Part shown: in pieces, positions 11,290 through 20,764 of the stretch
Position numbering within the stretch: position 1 is the stretch's first letter
Layout of the letters: each line of letters begins with the position of its first letter
Assembly: GCA_948099385.1 (NCBI GenBank)
Contig: CANUEZ040000156.1
Location: forward strand, 7,647,501-7,711,500
Direction: 5' to 3'
Origin: Fasciola hepatica
Lineage: Eukaryota > Platyhelminthes > Trematoda > Plagiorchiida > Fasciolidae
Length of the DNA stretch: 64,000 nucleotides
The notes under the pieces: generated by a model
The model's database searches: none
Told to the model about the DNA's origin: nothing
The model's input: the letters and a program-made list of their open reading frames with translations, nothing else
Program-made: the position numbers and the translations under genes

Positions 11290-11907
11290 TCACTTTATGG
11301 CCTGCCAGCACTCCTCGAGAGTAGCCCCCTCTATCGTGTCCCAGGTCAAACCCATCGCCCTATTACGAGGCTTGTCTATGTCCATACTACCAAAATGCCT
11401 GACAAGCCTTGAGAGTACCTTGGGTCGCCGCATGCATAGGATGATTTTGACACACACGTGGTCACTCCTGCCCAGCGGTGCACAATAATGCAGTCCAGAC
11501 ACATCGTTGGGGAGGTTCGTTATAGCTAGGTCCAGCAAGGATGGAAGGCTTCCAGTTCTATATCTGGTATTTTTCCTAATATGCTGGTGCAACTCATTGG
11601 CATGCAGACATTCTAAGTAGGTTTTCTCCTTCGATCCCGGCACGCAGTCCTCAGCCGTCCAGTCGATGTTCGAAAGATTGGAGTCACCCACAATGAGGGT
11701 CTTTTGTGCGTCCTTAACTAGTTCAGTCAAAGTCCTCATTAAACAAGCATTCTCTTCGCGGTTTGTGCTTGGTGCCCTGTAGACACAGACAACGTTAACC
11801 TTTCTGCCTGGAAGGATGATCGTGACTGAGCACAACTGGATATTTCGAGCGCACATCTTGGTTTGAGACTCAAGTTGGTTTGTACCTGACCTAATTAAGA
11901 TGGCTAC
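11290..11907 (-). pseudogene. CR1-A ORF2, endonuclease C-terminal two thirds
   Basis: EEP endonuclease of the LINE. From the insertion point inward it reads GVAILIRSGT, then VVCVYRAPS (the conserved YRPPS-like block), a LIVGDSNLSNIDW block (usual GDFNxP; the D and N positions here are D and N after one substitution), SLLDLAITNL, and the terminal LGRSDHVCVKI with the catalytic DH pair. The 188-codon ORF starts at 11,856, but the same frame is open to the solo-LTR insertion at 11,907 and continues on its other side. Confidence 0.82.
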
Positions 11908-12282
11908 TGTAACGACTGGTCGTGGAAAATCCCCCTAAAACCTTTGCGGCCTATTGTTTTCCTAGCGTCATTCACTTGCTTACACTATTGACTTGGCTTT
12001 ACGAACTGCTTGTTTTTATGGATCAATGGTTGTTTGTTCGCGCCCGGAGCGCCACCTTGTCATATCCTTTTTCTGGACCTACGTGGCGCACGTGCTCCTT
12101 GCTCGCACGCCGCAATTCGGTTTCTCGTTTGTTGAGTCCTTGTGATCTCATTACTGAGGTTTGTATTTTTTTGTGTCATTGTTCACTCAATAACCTAGTA
12201 TCGCAGAATATCGCGAATAATCGCCTTTTGATTTCGAGGTCCGTTGCAAATTTGTCTGCGCATTGCTCAAACGTGTGTTATA
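11908..12282 (+). mobile_element. Solo BEL LTR inserted in CR1-A endonuclease
   Basis: A 375-base segment matches the BEL-A LTR end to end. It starts TGTAACGACTGGTCGTGGAA (BEL-A: TGTAACAGCCGGTCGTGGAA), shares TTTGTTCGCGCCC and ATCGCCTT.TGATTTC, and ends near ATTGCTCAAACGT. It is bounded by a perfect 5-base target duplication GCTAC (11,903-11,907 and 12,283-12,287), the size used by BEL/Pao elements. No gag or pol is attached, so it is a recombination-derived solo LTR. Confidence 0.93.
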
Positions 12283-12500
12283 GCTACTCCTCCATCAAGG
12301 TGATCGTGTTCCCTACCCTGCCTATAGACTGCTAACCGTAACTTATTAGGCTTGGCACACGGTCTTCTTTAGAAAGCCGCGCTTCCGTAGCGGTAACTAC
12401 TAAAGCGTTGTGTTCCCCAGAGGTTTTGGCGAGTTCCATCCATTTGCTGCTTATACAACACCACCGCGTTTGCTCCGTCATTTCGGTGTCTCTTATTATT
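12283..12500 (-). pseudogene. CR1-A ORF2, endonuclease N-terminal part
   Basis: On the far side of the solo BEL LTR the minus strand gives SKWMELAKTSGEHNALVVTATEARLS, the start of the EEP domain with its catalytic Glu in the TEAR block. It then runs through a one-base slip near 12,340 into VYRQGREHDHLD, which joins the GVAILIR piece exactly at the insertion point. The N-terminal start of ORF2 is not certain. Confidence 0.7.
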
Positions 12501-12715
12501 CACTCCTGTCTGTTTCTCAGGCGCAATGCCTGAAATGATGACCAGTTTTTGCCCCGGTTGTCCCCATTGGCTTGCATGGCGCCGGCTAACGATCCAGAAC
12601 TTCCGACTACTCCCATTTCACCTCTGCGGGAGTTGCCATAACGTCCAGACTGGCAAGGCTCTCGCTGCCCTCCATCTTCGGACAGTACTGCCAAGTTTCG
12701 TCTTCTAACGCGTCT

Positions 12716-13658
12716 TCAACTACAACCATTCCCGACCCCGCATGCAACTTCTTCGCCACTGTCGGGGTCGGGGCCTGAGAGCAGAGTACAGCAATTTTGC
12801 TGAACTTGTTGGTTTCTCACCAGCGCCCTGGCTGGTCGAGCCAGGTAACCACCCGGATCTAGGCCACCAGGCTTTACCATATGCTCGCCTGGCACTATTT
12901 GGTATCTACCCTTGGTGGTGTGAGCCACTACCGCAGCCCTTGCCAACAGTTTATCCCGGGTGGCCTCATCAGCGAACTCCATTAGTATTGGTCTCGCAAG
13001 ATGTTTGCCTTTGTTCCCAATTGGTGACTTCCATATCCCTACTCTGTGAACCCTTCTCAGAGTAGTAGGGCACGGAACACCTGCGATTAGCAGTAAATAG
13101 TACACCCTCCTCCCATCTATGTCACTCCTTGTTTTCGATTCCCTCATAAAAGGTTCTTCCTGGTTTAGGATCTGGAGCCTGCTGCATGCGAGCCTGTCTA
13201 TCGACAAGATTTGCTTTCGCAGATCCTTCACCTTGTTTTCAAAACCAGAAGCATAGGGCCTTCCATCCTAGCTGGCCCATCCTTCGATGTATTACAGCTG
13301 CTCTTCGTTTTGGACTGTCTTGCTATTCTAGGCTTCTGCCCAGACCACTGGTCCTCGCCAGTCTGTTTCAAGAGAGTTGAGTCAAGTAAGGCCTGGCAAG
13401 CTCTCTGAACTGGCCCACTCGCTCTAATGACAGTCCTCTCAGATGTGGCTACTACTTCCGCAAACGACCTCCTAAAACCTGAAAGCGGTGTTTTTGGGCT
13501 TATTTCTGAGGTATTACTTGGTGGGAGTTGGTCCTGCCCCTGGGCCTGCAGTTTAAAGGCCAGAGTGGCCACCTTGTCAGGAGCACAGACCCACTCGGCC
13601 CATGGGTTCTGTTTATAAAGAACGTCGATGTCCTTTGCTGTTCCTGAACACCTTGGGT
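12716..13658 (-). pseudogene. CR1-A ORF1, main part
   Basis: Two overlapping frame-shifted pieces. 13,658-13,228 continues the zinc-finger region (HPRCSG..., WAEWVC) into a Gln/Pro/Ser-rich stretch (ATLAFKLQAQGQDQLPP) with an SFAEVV block. 13,231-12,716 begins with a probable coiled coil (ENKVKDLRKQILSIDRLACSR), followed by RRVHRVGIWKS, RPILMEFADEATRDKLLARA and a GRYQIVPGEHM block. The latter resembles the RNA-binding ORF1 module of CR1-group LINEs. ORF1 proteins of this type bind the element's RNA. The frameshift lies near 13,250 and a stop at 12,716 may be premature, since the same frame is open again from 12,694. Confidence 0.72.
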
Positions 13659-13663
13659 GAGCC

Positions 13664-14045
13664 TGTAGCGTGCATGCGTGGAAATCCCGCTTAGCCTTTT
13701 TTATATACCTGTATTGTTGAGACTATCCTCTTTAATTTATTGACCCTCGAACAAGTGCAAAATGCATCGATCACTACACTTCAACATTTGTTTATATTTT
13801 GCTCAAGTGAAGTGGCATAATCTTCATTCGAACTTGGACTGTCTTGACGGTGGTACCCGACCATAAGCCCTTGTTGAAATCTGGTCCCCGTTGCTAGACG
13901 CTGTGGCCGTACAGTTGAGGTTTGTACATTCATATGCATATAACTTGATAATCCAGTACCGTCGAAACTACGAATCAATCTTGTTCTGGTTTTGGGATTC
14001 GTTTGAACTGGCTACGAGTTACTCACAGTCGGAATAAACGTTACA
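13664..14045 (+). repeat. BEL-B 5' LTR
   Basis: 382 bases, from TGTAGCGTGC to ...ACGTTACA. It matches the 3' LTR at 18,312-18,693; a central block of about 140 bases (around 13,800-13,940) is identical by eye, while the outer parts carry many substitutions. Its start resembles the BEL-A LTR start (TGTAACAGCC...GTGGAAAATCCC). Confidence 0.9.
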
Positions 14046-14054
14046 GCACTCAAC

Positions 14055-14960
14055 TTGGAATCTCCAGGGGGAAATCAATTAGAAATGCCAAGAAAAAGAC
14101 AGAGGCAAACCAAAGCTAGACAGAAAGTAACCCGGCAAGTCCCTGGGGTATTTTCGGGTGATATTGATTCCTTAGATGTCTCTAGGTCTACTAGTCCTGT
14201 CGGTGCAACCTCATGTACTTCAGCTAGCGGTATGGAATTTAAAAGTGATGATATCTATCGATTGAGAATAGTTGAATTAGAAACCCAGCTTAGGCAGCCC
14301 AGGAAAGAATCTGAATCTGCCAGGAAAGATCAACTTCGAAGGCGGGACCAAGAGGTGACTTTGGAGACCACAGAGCATATAGCCATTCAGCCTAGCAGTT
14401 CCGTGGACCGATAAAAGTCGACTTGTACCAGTGTAACCCACTCCATTGACTTACCGGGAGTGAAATGGTCCCCGTTCGACGGGAGCGCAGACCAGTACTG
14501 TAGGTTCGTTAAACAGTACGATAAGTTTTTGGAAAGGAGAGTATCGGATCCAGGACAGAGATTCTTGTATTTACTACATTACTGTCGTGGAAGGGCCAGG
14601 AAACAATCGACGGGTGCTCGATTCTGGATCCTGAAGAAGGGTACACTCGGGCAAGTGAAATCCTGAAAGACCAATTTGGGCAACCGTTTAAAGTAGTCCG
14701 GAATTTAGTCGATGGTGTACTATCAGAGGCGAAACTTTCCAAAGGCGAGTCGGGCTCTCTAGCCAGCCTGGTGATAAAAATGCAGAACTCCAGCATCGCA
14801 CTGAATCACCTAGATTATCGATCGAACCTGAACACACTGCACACACTGGAGACCATAGTGTGCAGTTTACCCACAGACCTACAGGGTAGATGGGCCGAGG
14901 AAGCCGAAGGGATCAGTAGGTTTGGCGAGGACCCACGTTCGAAGACCTGACGCAGTTTAT
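14055..14960 (+). pseudogene. BEL-B gag
   Basis: The N-terminal piece (14,055-14,414, with MPRKRQRQTKARQKVTRQVPG from 14,084) carries a basic start and a probable coiled coil (LRIVELETQLRQPRKES). It is collinear with BEL-A gag. The 14,460-14,666 piece holds the capsid-like block PFDGSADQYCRFVKQYDKFL and SDPGQRFLYLLHYCRGRAR. After a slip near 14,600 the frame continues as EILKDQFGQPFKVVRNLVDG and LVIKMQNSSIALNHLDYRSN. The residue at the position of the BEL-A stop codon is Gln here (SDPGQR). Gag would form the particle and bind element RNA; this copy cannot make it. Confidence 0.82.
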
Positions 14961-15003
14961 AAACCGTCATGCCCGAATAGCAAACAGTCGTTTCGGTCAA
15001 CTT

Positions 15004-15480
15004 GTGCGCGAGACGAGTAAGTTACCTAGCATTACGACGACGCAAAGCTGGACCAGAAAACCAAGTAAAAGCCAACCATGGGCATACACACACGCATCAT
15101 CTCGCGAAGGTGAAAACATGCCGGTGTGTAAGGTTTGTGGGGCGCCTCATCGCCTAGCGGAATGCCCTCCCTTCCGCAACGTAGACGTCGACGAACGATG
15201 GGAAATGGCTAAGAGACTGGGTGCGTGCTTCGTCTGTCTCAACGATTCACATCGAGCAGAGGTGTGCCGAACGAAACCCAATTGTAGTCAGGATGGATGC
15301 CATGGGAAGCACCATTACCTACTTCACAAAGGCCAGAATTTAAATGCCAATGAAACCCCGAAGCCAAGTGTGGTCTGCACAGCGTCTCGATCCACCAACA
15401 AGCCCACTCGCCTGGGAATGATAGCAGTAGTCGTAGAAACCCCAGTTGGGGCTAATAAGAGCGTTGACCTTCATAGGTAG
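15004..15480 (+). pseudogene. BEL-B gag zinc knuckles
   Basis: The 158-codon segment holds the nucleic-acid-binding end of gag. It has CKVCGAPHRLAEC (C-x2-C-x3-H-x4-C), CFVCLNDSHRAEVC (C-x2-C-x4-H-x4-C) and a third Cys/His cluster CSQDGCHGKHHYLLH. All metal-binding residues are present. The frame ends at 15,480, just where the protease begins in another frame. Confidence 0.85.
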
Positions 15481-16080
15481 TGTCTCGGATACTTCTCTAG
15501 TTGGATAGGAGTATGCGGAAAAACATGGGATCAGAGGGAAACAATCTTCATTAGCGGTGAGCACAGTCAGTGGCACCCAGGTCATCCAGTCGACCAAACT
15601 GCACTACAACTCGTTTCCTTGGTCAACAACGATAGAATAGAAAGTCTAGAAGCATTCACCATAAAGGATCTGCCGATGGGACGTCCTCAGTCAGTGCAAT
15701 CGATTCTGACTCTGGCAGCATCTCGACGGGGTTACGATCGAGGAGTAACAGGATAACGAAATTGATCTGCTGGTCGGTTGTGATGTACCGAAAGCGCATT
15801 GGGCCCTGAATCAAAGAAAAGGAAGCCGCAAAGCATCCTTTGCAGTAAGCACTGTATTCGGCTGGACTTTATATGGTAGTAAAGATGGAAGATGCGGTAA
15901 ACAAATCCAAATCAACTGCACTTCTGTGAAAACGGCGAAAATTGAACACGCATTACGACAGCTGTATAACGCCGAATTTGCGAACCTGGCCATTGATAGA
16001 AATGCCCCATCAGGAGAAGATGGGTCGGCTTTGAAAATGGTAGCCGAGAAAGCTAAGTATGTAATAGATCGTCTCTAGGT
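15460..16080 (+). pseudogene. BEL-B aspartic protease and connector
   Basis: The protease active-site block that reads FVDSGSD in BEL-A is FIGSVSD here (about 15,468-15,490), so the catalytic Asp is Gly. The following LAVSTVSGTQV-like block, then NEIDLLVGCDVPKAHWALNQ (about 15,757-15,820) and FGWTLYGS, follow BEL-A in order but with several stops and slips. No functional protease could result. Confidence 0.75.
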
Positions 16081-16102
16081 TCCTGTCCCGTGGAAACCCA
16101 CC

Positions 16103-17035
16103 ATGAAACCTATGCCAAACAGCCGAAAAGTGGCTCTGAAAAGGTTATGCCTCCTCAAAACCAGGCTAATTCGAGAACCGCAATTAAGGATAGAATACAC
16201 TCGAGCTATGCAACATAACATCGACTCGGTTTATATGGAAAGAGTGGATACAGCGGTAATCAACGCAAATTTGAGGTGGCTCCTACCTCATCACCTGGTC
16301 GTGAACCCAAGGAAACCGGGGAAGGTCAGGGTGGTTTTCGACTGTGCTGCGAAATATCAGGGTGTGTCACTTAACGGCCATATACTACCGGGCCCAGACT
16401 GGACAACACCACTGCTCGAGGTTTCATGTCGTTTTTGGATAGTAAAAGTAGCCGTCTCTGCGGACATACGTGAAATGTTTCCACAAGTGAAGATGCCCGT
16501 TGAGGATAGGGACGCCTTTTGTCTTCTCTGGTGGCCTGAAAACGACGCAAATCGCGCACCAGACAAGTACAGGCTGACTATGCATCCCTTTGGGACGGTG
16601 TCATCCCCCCTCTGTAATAATTTTGCCCTCCGGGAAACCCTCAAGCTTTTTAGTGGCACTAGCAATCTGTTAGGAAGAGCAATGGACCACTTCTACGTGG
16701 ACGATTTTCTGTGTTCCTTTGACGACCCAAATACTGCTATTCCTTATATGACCGAACTGATAGCCACTCTAAAGGCCGGAGGATTTAACCTCACTGAATG
16801 GACTTCAAACAGTCAGAAGATGCTCAATGCTATCCCGAAATCCGAGAAAATAGAATGTGCCAGAGAGCTTTTGGGACCCTCTTTAAGAACGGAGCGCATG
16901 CTTGGACTTCAAAGGAAATCCGCAGGTGACGGATTCATATTCACTCTGGACCTACCCAAACGACCAGTCACACAGGGAGGAATCCTGTCATCAGTCTCAA
17001 GCCTCTATGACCCCCTAGGCTTCGTTTTGCCATAG
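16103..17035 (+). pseudogene. BEL-B reverse transcriptase
   Basis: The 310-codon open segment covers most of RT. Blocks are LVVNPRKPGKVRVVFDCAAK (65-84), SADIREMF (119-126, catalytic Asp 121), MHPFGTVSSPLCNNFALRE (160-178), the catalytic YVDD (198-201) and GGILSSVSSLYDPLGFVLP at the end. The catalytic residues are intact. A TAG at 17,033-17,035 ends it; in BEL-A the frame continues here into RNase H, so this is a premature stop. Confidence 0.88.
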
Positions 17036-17465
17036 TTGTTACCGGAAAAGTGCTTGTTACAATCGCTGTGCCAGAGGGGGACAGGTTGGGACGAACCTCT
17101 TCAGGATGACGACGATAGGCGATGACGCGACTGGCTGCACAGCCTGGAGCAAATTGGCGAGATCAAAATACAAAGATGCTTAACAGGAATCAAGTGCACA
17201 AACGACGCCCAACTCCACTTATTCTCCGGTGCATCAGAAATAGGCTACGGGTTAGTTGCTTACGGCTGCTGGGTAGACGAAGATGGTGGGCGGCACAGTC
17301 AGATATTATTCGCAAAGGCGGGAGTGGCTCCACTGAAAACAGTGTCCATTCCGACGCTGGAACTGGCGGCAGCAGTACTGTCCTCGAAAGCCGAGACGCT
17401 CATTAAGAGATGCTTCGATCGGATAAACTGGGAACCAAACTTCTGGACGGACGCGGCTGGTTAGA
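17036..17465 (+). pseudogene. BEL-B RNase H, truncated
   Basis: In broken frames this encodes the start of RNase H: HLFSGASEIGYGLVAYG (usual FSDASE; the catalytic Asp is Gly), QILFAKAGVAPLKTVSIPTLEL with the catalytic Glu, and NFWTDAAG (usual FWTDS). The homology stops abruptly at about 17,460, where the rest of RNase H and all of integrase are missing relative to BEL-A (about 1.7 kb). Confidence 0.82.
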
Positions 17466-17684
17466 GTGATCAAGGACTGCAGCACAGAAATTGATGGCCT
17501 CGTGCTCACGGTGGTGGTGAGAACGAACAAAGGAGAAGTATTGCGAGATATCCGTAATATATGTCTGCTTCAAGGTGACAATGGCGAGGGCGGATTCGAC
17601 TTTACAAACTTAGCTAAAACCAAGTCTACTGAAACCCAACTGAAGCTCAATTTATTTATTTATTCCTCATGCATTCCCACGTAG
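17466..17684 (+). pseudogene. BEL-B extreme C-terminus of pol after deletion
   Basis: The first part, up to about 17,600, matches the last 40 residues of the BEL-A polyprotein: TNKGEVLRDIRNICLLQGDNGEGG against TANGVLIRDIRSINLLESEDGG. It follows directly on the truncated RNase H, which marks the deletion junction. The remaining codons are 3' untranslated sequence that happens to be open. Confidence 0.8.
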
Positions 17685-18311
17685 GTCTCAACCCTTCACG
17701 CCGTCTTTGGAGCATATTTGCGTCCAATTTCACACGGTGTTCACGATTTACTATGAAGTCAGCCGTAGAAACCCAAGTTTATCACACGACACTACATTGT
17801 TTGTGAAGAAGTGGAAACTCTTGAACAAGCACTTGTTGACCGTTTGTGGAAACATTTCTTTTTCCGTGACGTACTTGTATTATTATTCAACCTGTGTCCA
17901 GGTGGATATAAGTTGTAGATCAAACATACTCTCAATGTGATAACACCACTCGTTGAGCCCCTGATATTCGAGCACCCTGTAGCCATCCCAGTTTTTCATC
18001 TAAAATTCTCAGTCCTCATCTTGCCACGTACTTTACTATTGTTCGGGCAGCCTTTTCCTCCACGTTCCGTAATCTGTCTGCAAATCCCGTATACGGACAA
18101 TGTTGTATCATTCTCAGAAGAAACTCTAAGACAACTAGAGATGGATCATAACCTCAAAAACCTGCAAGCTTGTCTACGACGGGCCAACAATAGATGAGGC
18201 TCATAGCGACCTACTTATGCACCGACTTAAGGTCTGGGTAGGTTAGGGCGAATCAGTGCTCCTATTTACTCCATGGATGTTGACCGTTTCATTGGAGGAT
18301 TTGGTGGGCCG
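17685..18311 (+). other. BEL-B 3' untranslated region
   Basis: About 630 bases between the end of pol and the 3' LTR, similar in length to the 700 bases at the same place in BEL-A. No coding block was recognised. It ends in the polypurine tract before the LTR. Confidence 0.7.
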
Positions 18312-18693
18312 AGTAACGTACATATTTGGAGATCCTCTCTAGCCTTTGTCACATACTTGTATTGTTGAGACTGCGTTCTTTATCTCATTGATCCTCGAAC
18401 AATTACAGCATGCGTCAATCACTGCACTCCAACGTTTGCTTATATTTTGCTCAAGTGAAGTGGCATAATCTTCATTCGAACTTGGACTGTCTTGACGGTG
18501 GTACCCGACCATAAGCCCTTGTTGAAATCTGGTCCCCGTTGCTAGACGCTGTGGCCGTACAGTTGAGGTTTGTACATTCATTTGCGTATAACTTGTCAAT
18601 CCAGCAACGTAGAAACTACGAATCAATCTTGTTCTGGTTTTGGGATTCGTTTGAACTGGCTACGAGTTACTCACAGTCGGAATAACTCTTACA
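18312..18693 (+). repeat. BEL-B 3' LTR
   Basis: 382 bases ending CTTACA and followed by the GAGCC duplication. The first base of the canonical TG start is mutated to A. It is preceded by a purine-rich GGAGGATTTGGTGGGCC tract, the expected polypurine primer site; BEL-A has a similar tract before its 3' LTR. Confidence 0.9.
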
Positions 18694-18880
18694 GAGCCCA
18701 CCTCTTGCATACCCAGCACTCAATACCTTTTACCACACGTTTTCCGCATTTAGATGCGAGATAGGCGTCAAATATATGTGTCGTACCGAAAAACACAAAA
18801 TGAGGGCAAACACAGCTCAAGTGCTCTTTAACCAAACACAAAAAAACACTCTGAAGCTTGCAGGTAAAGCTTCCTAACAC
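18694..18880 (-). pseudogene. CR1-A ORF1, 5' part with PHD-like zinc finger
   Basis: The minus strand encodes KCGKRVVKGIECWVCKRWA immediately before the BEL-B insertion. The next residues, HPRCSG and WAEWVC, are found on the other side of BEL-B at 13,658 and below. Together they form a C..C..C-x2-C..H..C..W-x-C spacing like a PHD finger, a module known in ORF1 of some CR1-group LINEs. The first Cys of the first pair is not visible. The frame is continuous across the junction once BEL-B and one target duplication are removed. Confidence 0.75.
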
Positions 18881-18956
18881 AAAATAACAGAAATAAAAAC
18901 TTCAAGCGAGTAAAGATCCTTTCAACTAACACCAAACACTTTTCGGCAATACTACA

Positions 18957-18978
18957 AGGAGAATAAAATTATTCTCCT
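18957..18978. other. Short perfect hairpin
   Basis: AGGAGAATA, four bases, then TATTCTCCT: a 9-base perfect inverted repeat, AT-rich and without a known role. It lies in otherwise unassigned sequence between CR1-A (18,880) and the CR1-B inverted repeat (19,075). Confidence 0.6.
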
Positions 18979-19074
18979 AATAAAACGCACCTTAGATACA
19001 ATTCTGATACGCTCAGTAATGTGAATTAAGCCAGGTGAATTCACAAAACTATTGAAAAACTCAATTTAAGGGCA

Positions 19075-20730
19075 GGAGCATATTAATTCAAACCGCGGGC
19101 ATTCACCAGTCCGAGGATTTGAGACTTATTTTACCGGTTCTCGAGGAAACCTTTGATCGTCTGAAGGATTCACCGAGCTGAAACGAGAGTGAAGGTAATG
19201 GGGGCGTCCGCGGCAACCAAAACAAGATATACATAACAGTGCCGTGTCTCAGATTTTTTTTCTTGAACTAATACGCGGGTAAGGGATAGCAGGTCAAACC
19301 TTCCCGGATCTTGTGATTATCTTGTTATCTAAACGTCACCAATGAGCTTCAAGATATTTCACTGGATAGTGAAGAAATGGGAGAAGGGGAAATGGTTTGA
19401 AATACAAATCTTGACAGTGTCTTGCATCTGGTTTTGCCGGGGAACTGGAAGATAGACCACTGAATAATGTGAAAGGGTTTAGGACACTAGTCCTGGCTGC
19501 ATCTTGCGTCTGGAACTACCGAGGATCTGGAGGATAGACCTTTGGAGTGCGGGAGAAGTTCAGCTTTTCCGCAGTCCTTTCAGCTTGAGTGGCATGAATG
19601 ATTCCATCATGGGAAATCTGTCAACAATCAGACAGCGAGATTTTTGGACCATCCGTCGCGAGCCGCCTGGTCGTGGATTCAACGCCTTAAGCGGAATGGG
19701 GATGTGACATTCCTAAACGTATAGCGGAATGGAAATGCAATAAAAGACATCTATTCCACTTTTTGGACAAGGAATTACTGGGAGAGACCCAGGTAGATGT
19801 CCAACTTTTTCGTGAAGGTAGTTTTGTTCTGAGAGAGAACAGTAACTTCCGGAAGATCTTTCCACAGAGTTATAAGCCTGTAGCCGAAAAAGTTAATTCG
19901 CAGGAGGGTACTTGGTTCAGGCTGTGGCCACGGAGGGAAGAGCCTGGACAGGCGGAGAAGAGGCAATGGCTTCGATCTTATCCGAAAAGGTGAAACATGA
20001 AAAGCAGATAACCTCTTACTCGTCTTCGGCCAAAGGGATGGAGGTTGAGGAGTGAGACGCTGGTGGGATAAGGTAGGTGAAACCGATCCTATACTAACCT
20101 GGTGGAAGTCATCTGAACTCTTTCTAGGATCTTACGGTCTCGAACAAGACTAGAGTGCACCATCCGACTACCTTACCTTAGCAGACGACTGATATACATG
20201 CCAAAAAATATGGAGAAACCATCCTTAGAGATGTGCGGGAGGGACACTCCAATCACACTTATGACTCCAAAGGCAGACTTGCTCGCAAGTTGGTGACTAT
20301 GGAAGAAGGACAGGTTGCAATCTAACCAGAAAACGGGCGCCTTGTGTCGGTCAAACCTAGGCAGCTTGGTTGCTCCATTAATAGAGAAAGTGTGATCAGT
20401 CTCTCTGCCGAAAGACATGCTCACCCATTTGTCACCACTAACTGGGAGGTTCCAGTCCTCGGACCGGCATTTTGTTTCATCCACTGCGACTTACAGGTTT
20501 TCAAAGCCAGAACTCCAGAGGGTTACATGGTCTGCATGCATCGCAGTGTTCACAGGAAGGGCTATCGGAAGATTGTCTATGTAGATCAGGAAGGGAAGCG
20601 GACCTAAGAAGGACCTTTGTGGGACCCTAATTATTACTGGGGAGGGTTGAGACAAAACATTCTCCACCTTAACCACAAGGCTGCGGTCGGCAAAAGAGCC
20701 CAGACGCAAGCCAGCCATTGGTGCAGTCAC
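19075..20730 (-). pseudogene. CR1-B copy 1 (left arm of inverted repeat): RT C-terminal half and 3' end
   Basis: Minus-strand pieces match the plus-strand CR1-B copy at 21,235-22,450. 20,730-20,491 has VVKVENVLSQPSP, QRSFLGPLPFLIYIDNLP and the active-site block as HADHVTL (YADDVTL in the other copy), so a catalytic Asp is lost. 20,484-20,173 has ETKCRSEDWNLPVSGDKWVS. 19,966-19,775 is the C-terminal LRINFFGYRLITLWKDLPE. The 3' untranslated part continues to about 19,075 but is split by the dispersed repeat at 19,268-19,650. It is 5'-truncated at about 20,715. Confidence 0.82.
19268..19650 (+). repeat. Dispersed repeat, copy 2
   Basis: Same orientation and same internal duplicated unit as copy 1 at 8,752-9,142, with roughly 80% identity by eye. 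It lies inside the 3' end of CR1-B copy 1. The flanking CR1-B sequence resumes on both sides (near 19,660 and 19,245) when compared with the other arm at 22,240-22,330, so it looks like an insertion of a discrete element. A T-run sits at its left edge. Confidence 0.75.
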
Positions 20731-20764
20731 TCAAGGTTTCCGACGGCTCAACCAATATTGCTCT

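Larger units (their letters stand above)
13664..18693 (+). mobile_element. BEL-B, complete but internally deleted BEL/Pao LTR element
   Basis: Plus-strand LTR retrotransposon with two 382-base LTRs (13,664-14,045 and 18,312-18,693) and a perfect 5-base target duplication GAGCC (13,659-13,663 and 18,694-18,698). The order inside is gag, protease, RT and the start of RNase H, then an abrupt jump to the last codons of pol and a 3' untranslated region. The integrase is absent. Stops and frameshifts occur throughout. It belongs to the same family as BEL-A by its LTR ends and protein blocks but is clearly older. Confidence 0.93.
9340..18880 (-). mobile_element. CR1-A, CR1-like LINE split by two LTR-element insertions
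   Basis: Minus-strand LINE with two ORFs. ORF1 (zinc finger, coiled coil, basic region) lies at 18,880-18,694 and 13,658-12,716. ORF2 (EEP endonuclease and RT) lies at about 12,500-9,356. BEL-B (13,664-18,693) separates the two halves of ORF1, and a solo BEL LTR (11,908-12,282) sits inside the endonuclease. Removing each insertion together with one copy of its target duplication joins the CR1-A reading frame without a shift. This proves the order of events and the identity of the pieces. Outer ends are approximate; the 3' end lies near 9,340 and the 5' end is not resolved beyond 18,880. Confidence 0.85.

Noticed and set aside
13781..13978. Near-identical ORFs at 13,781-13,978 and 18,339-18,626 as a gene family
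   Set aside because: They are antisense frames within the BEL-B LTRs.
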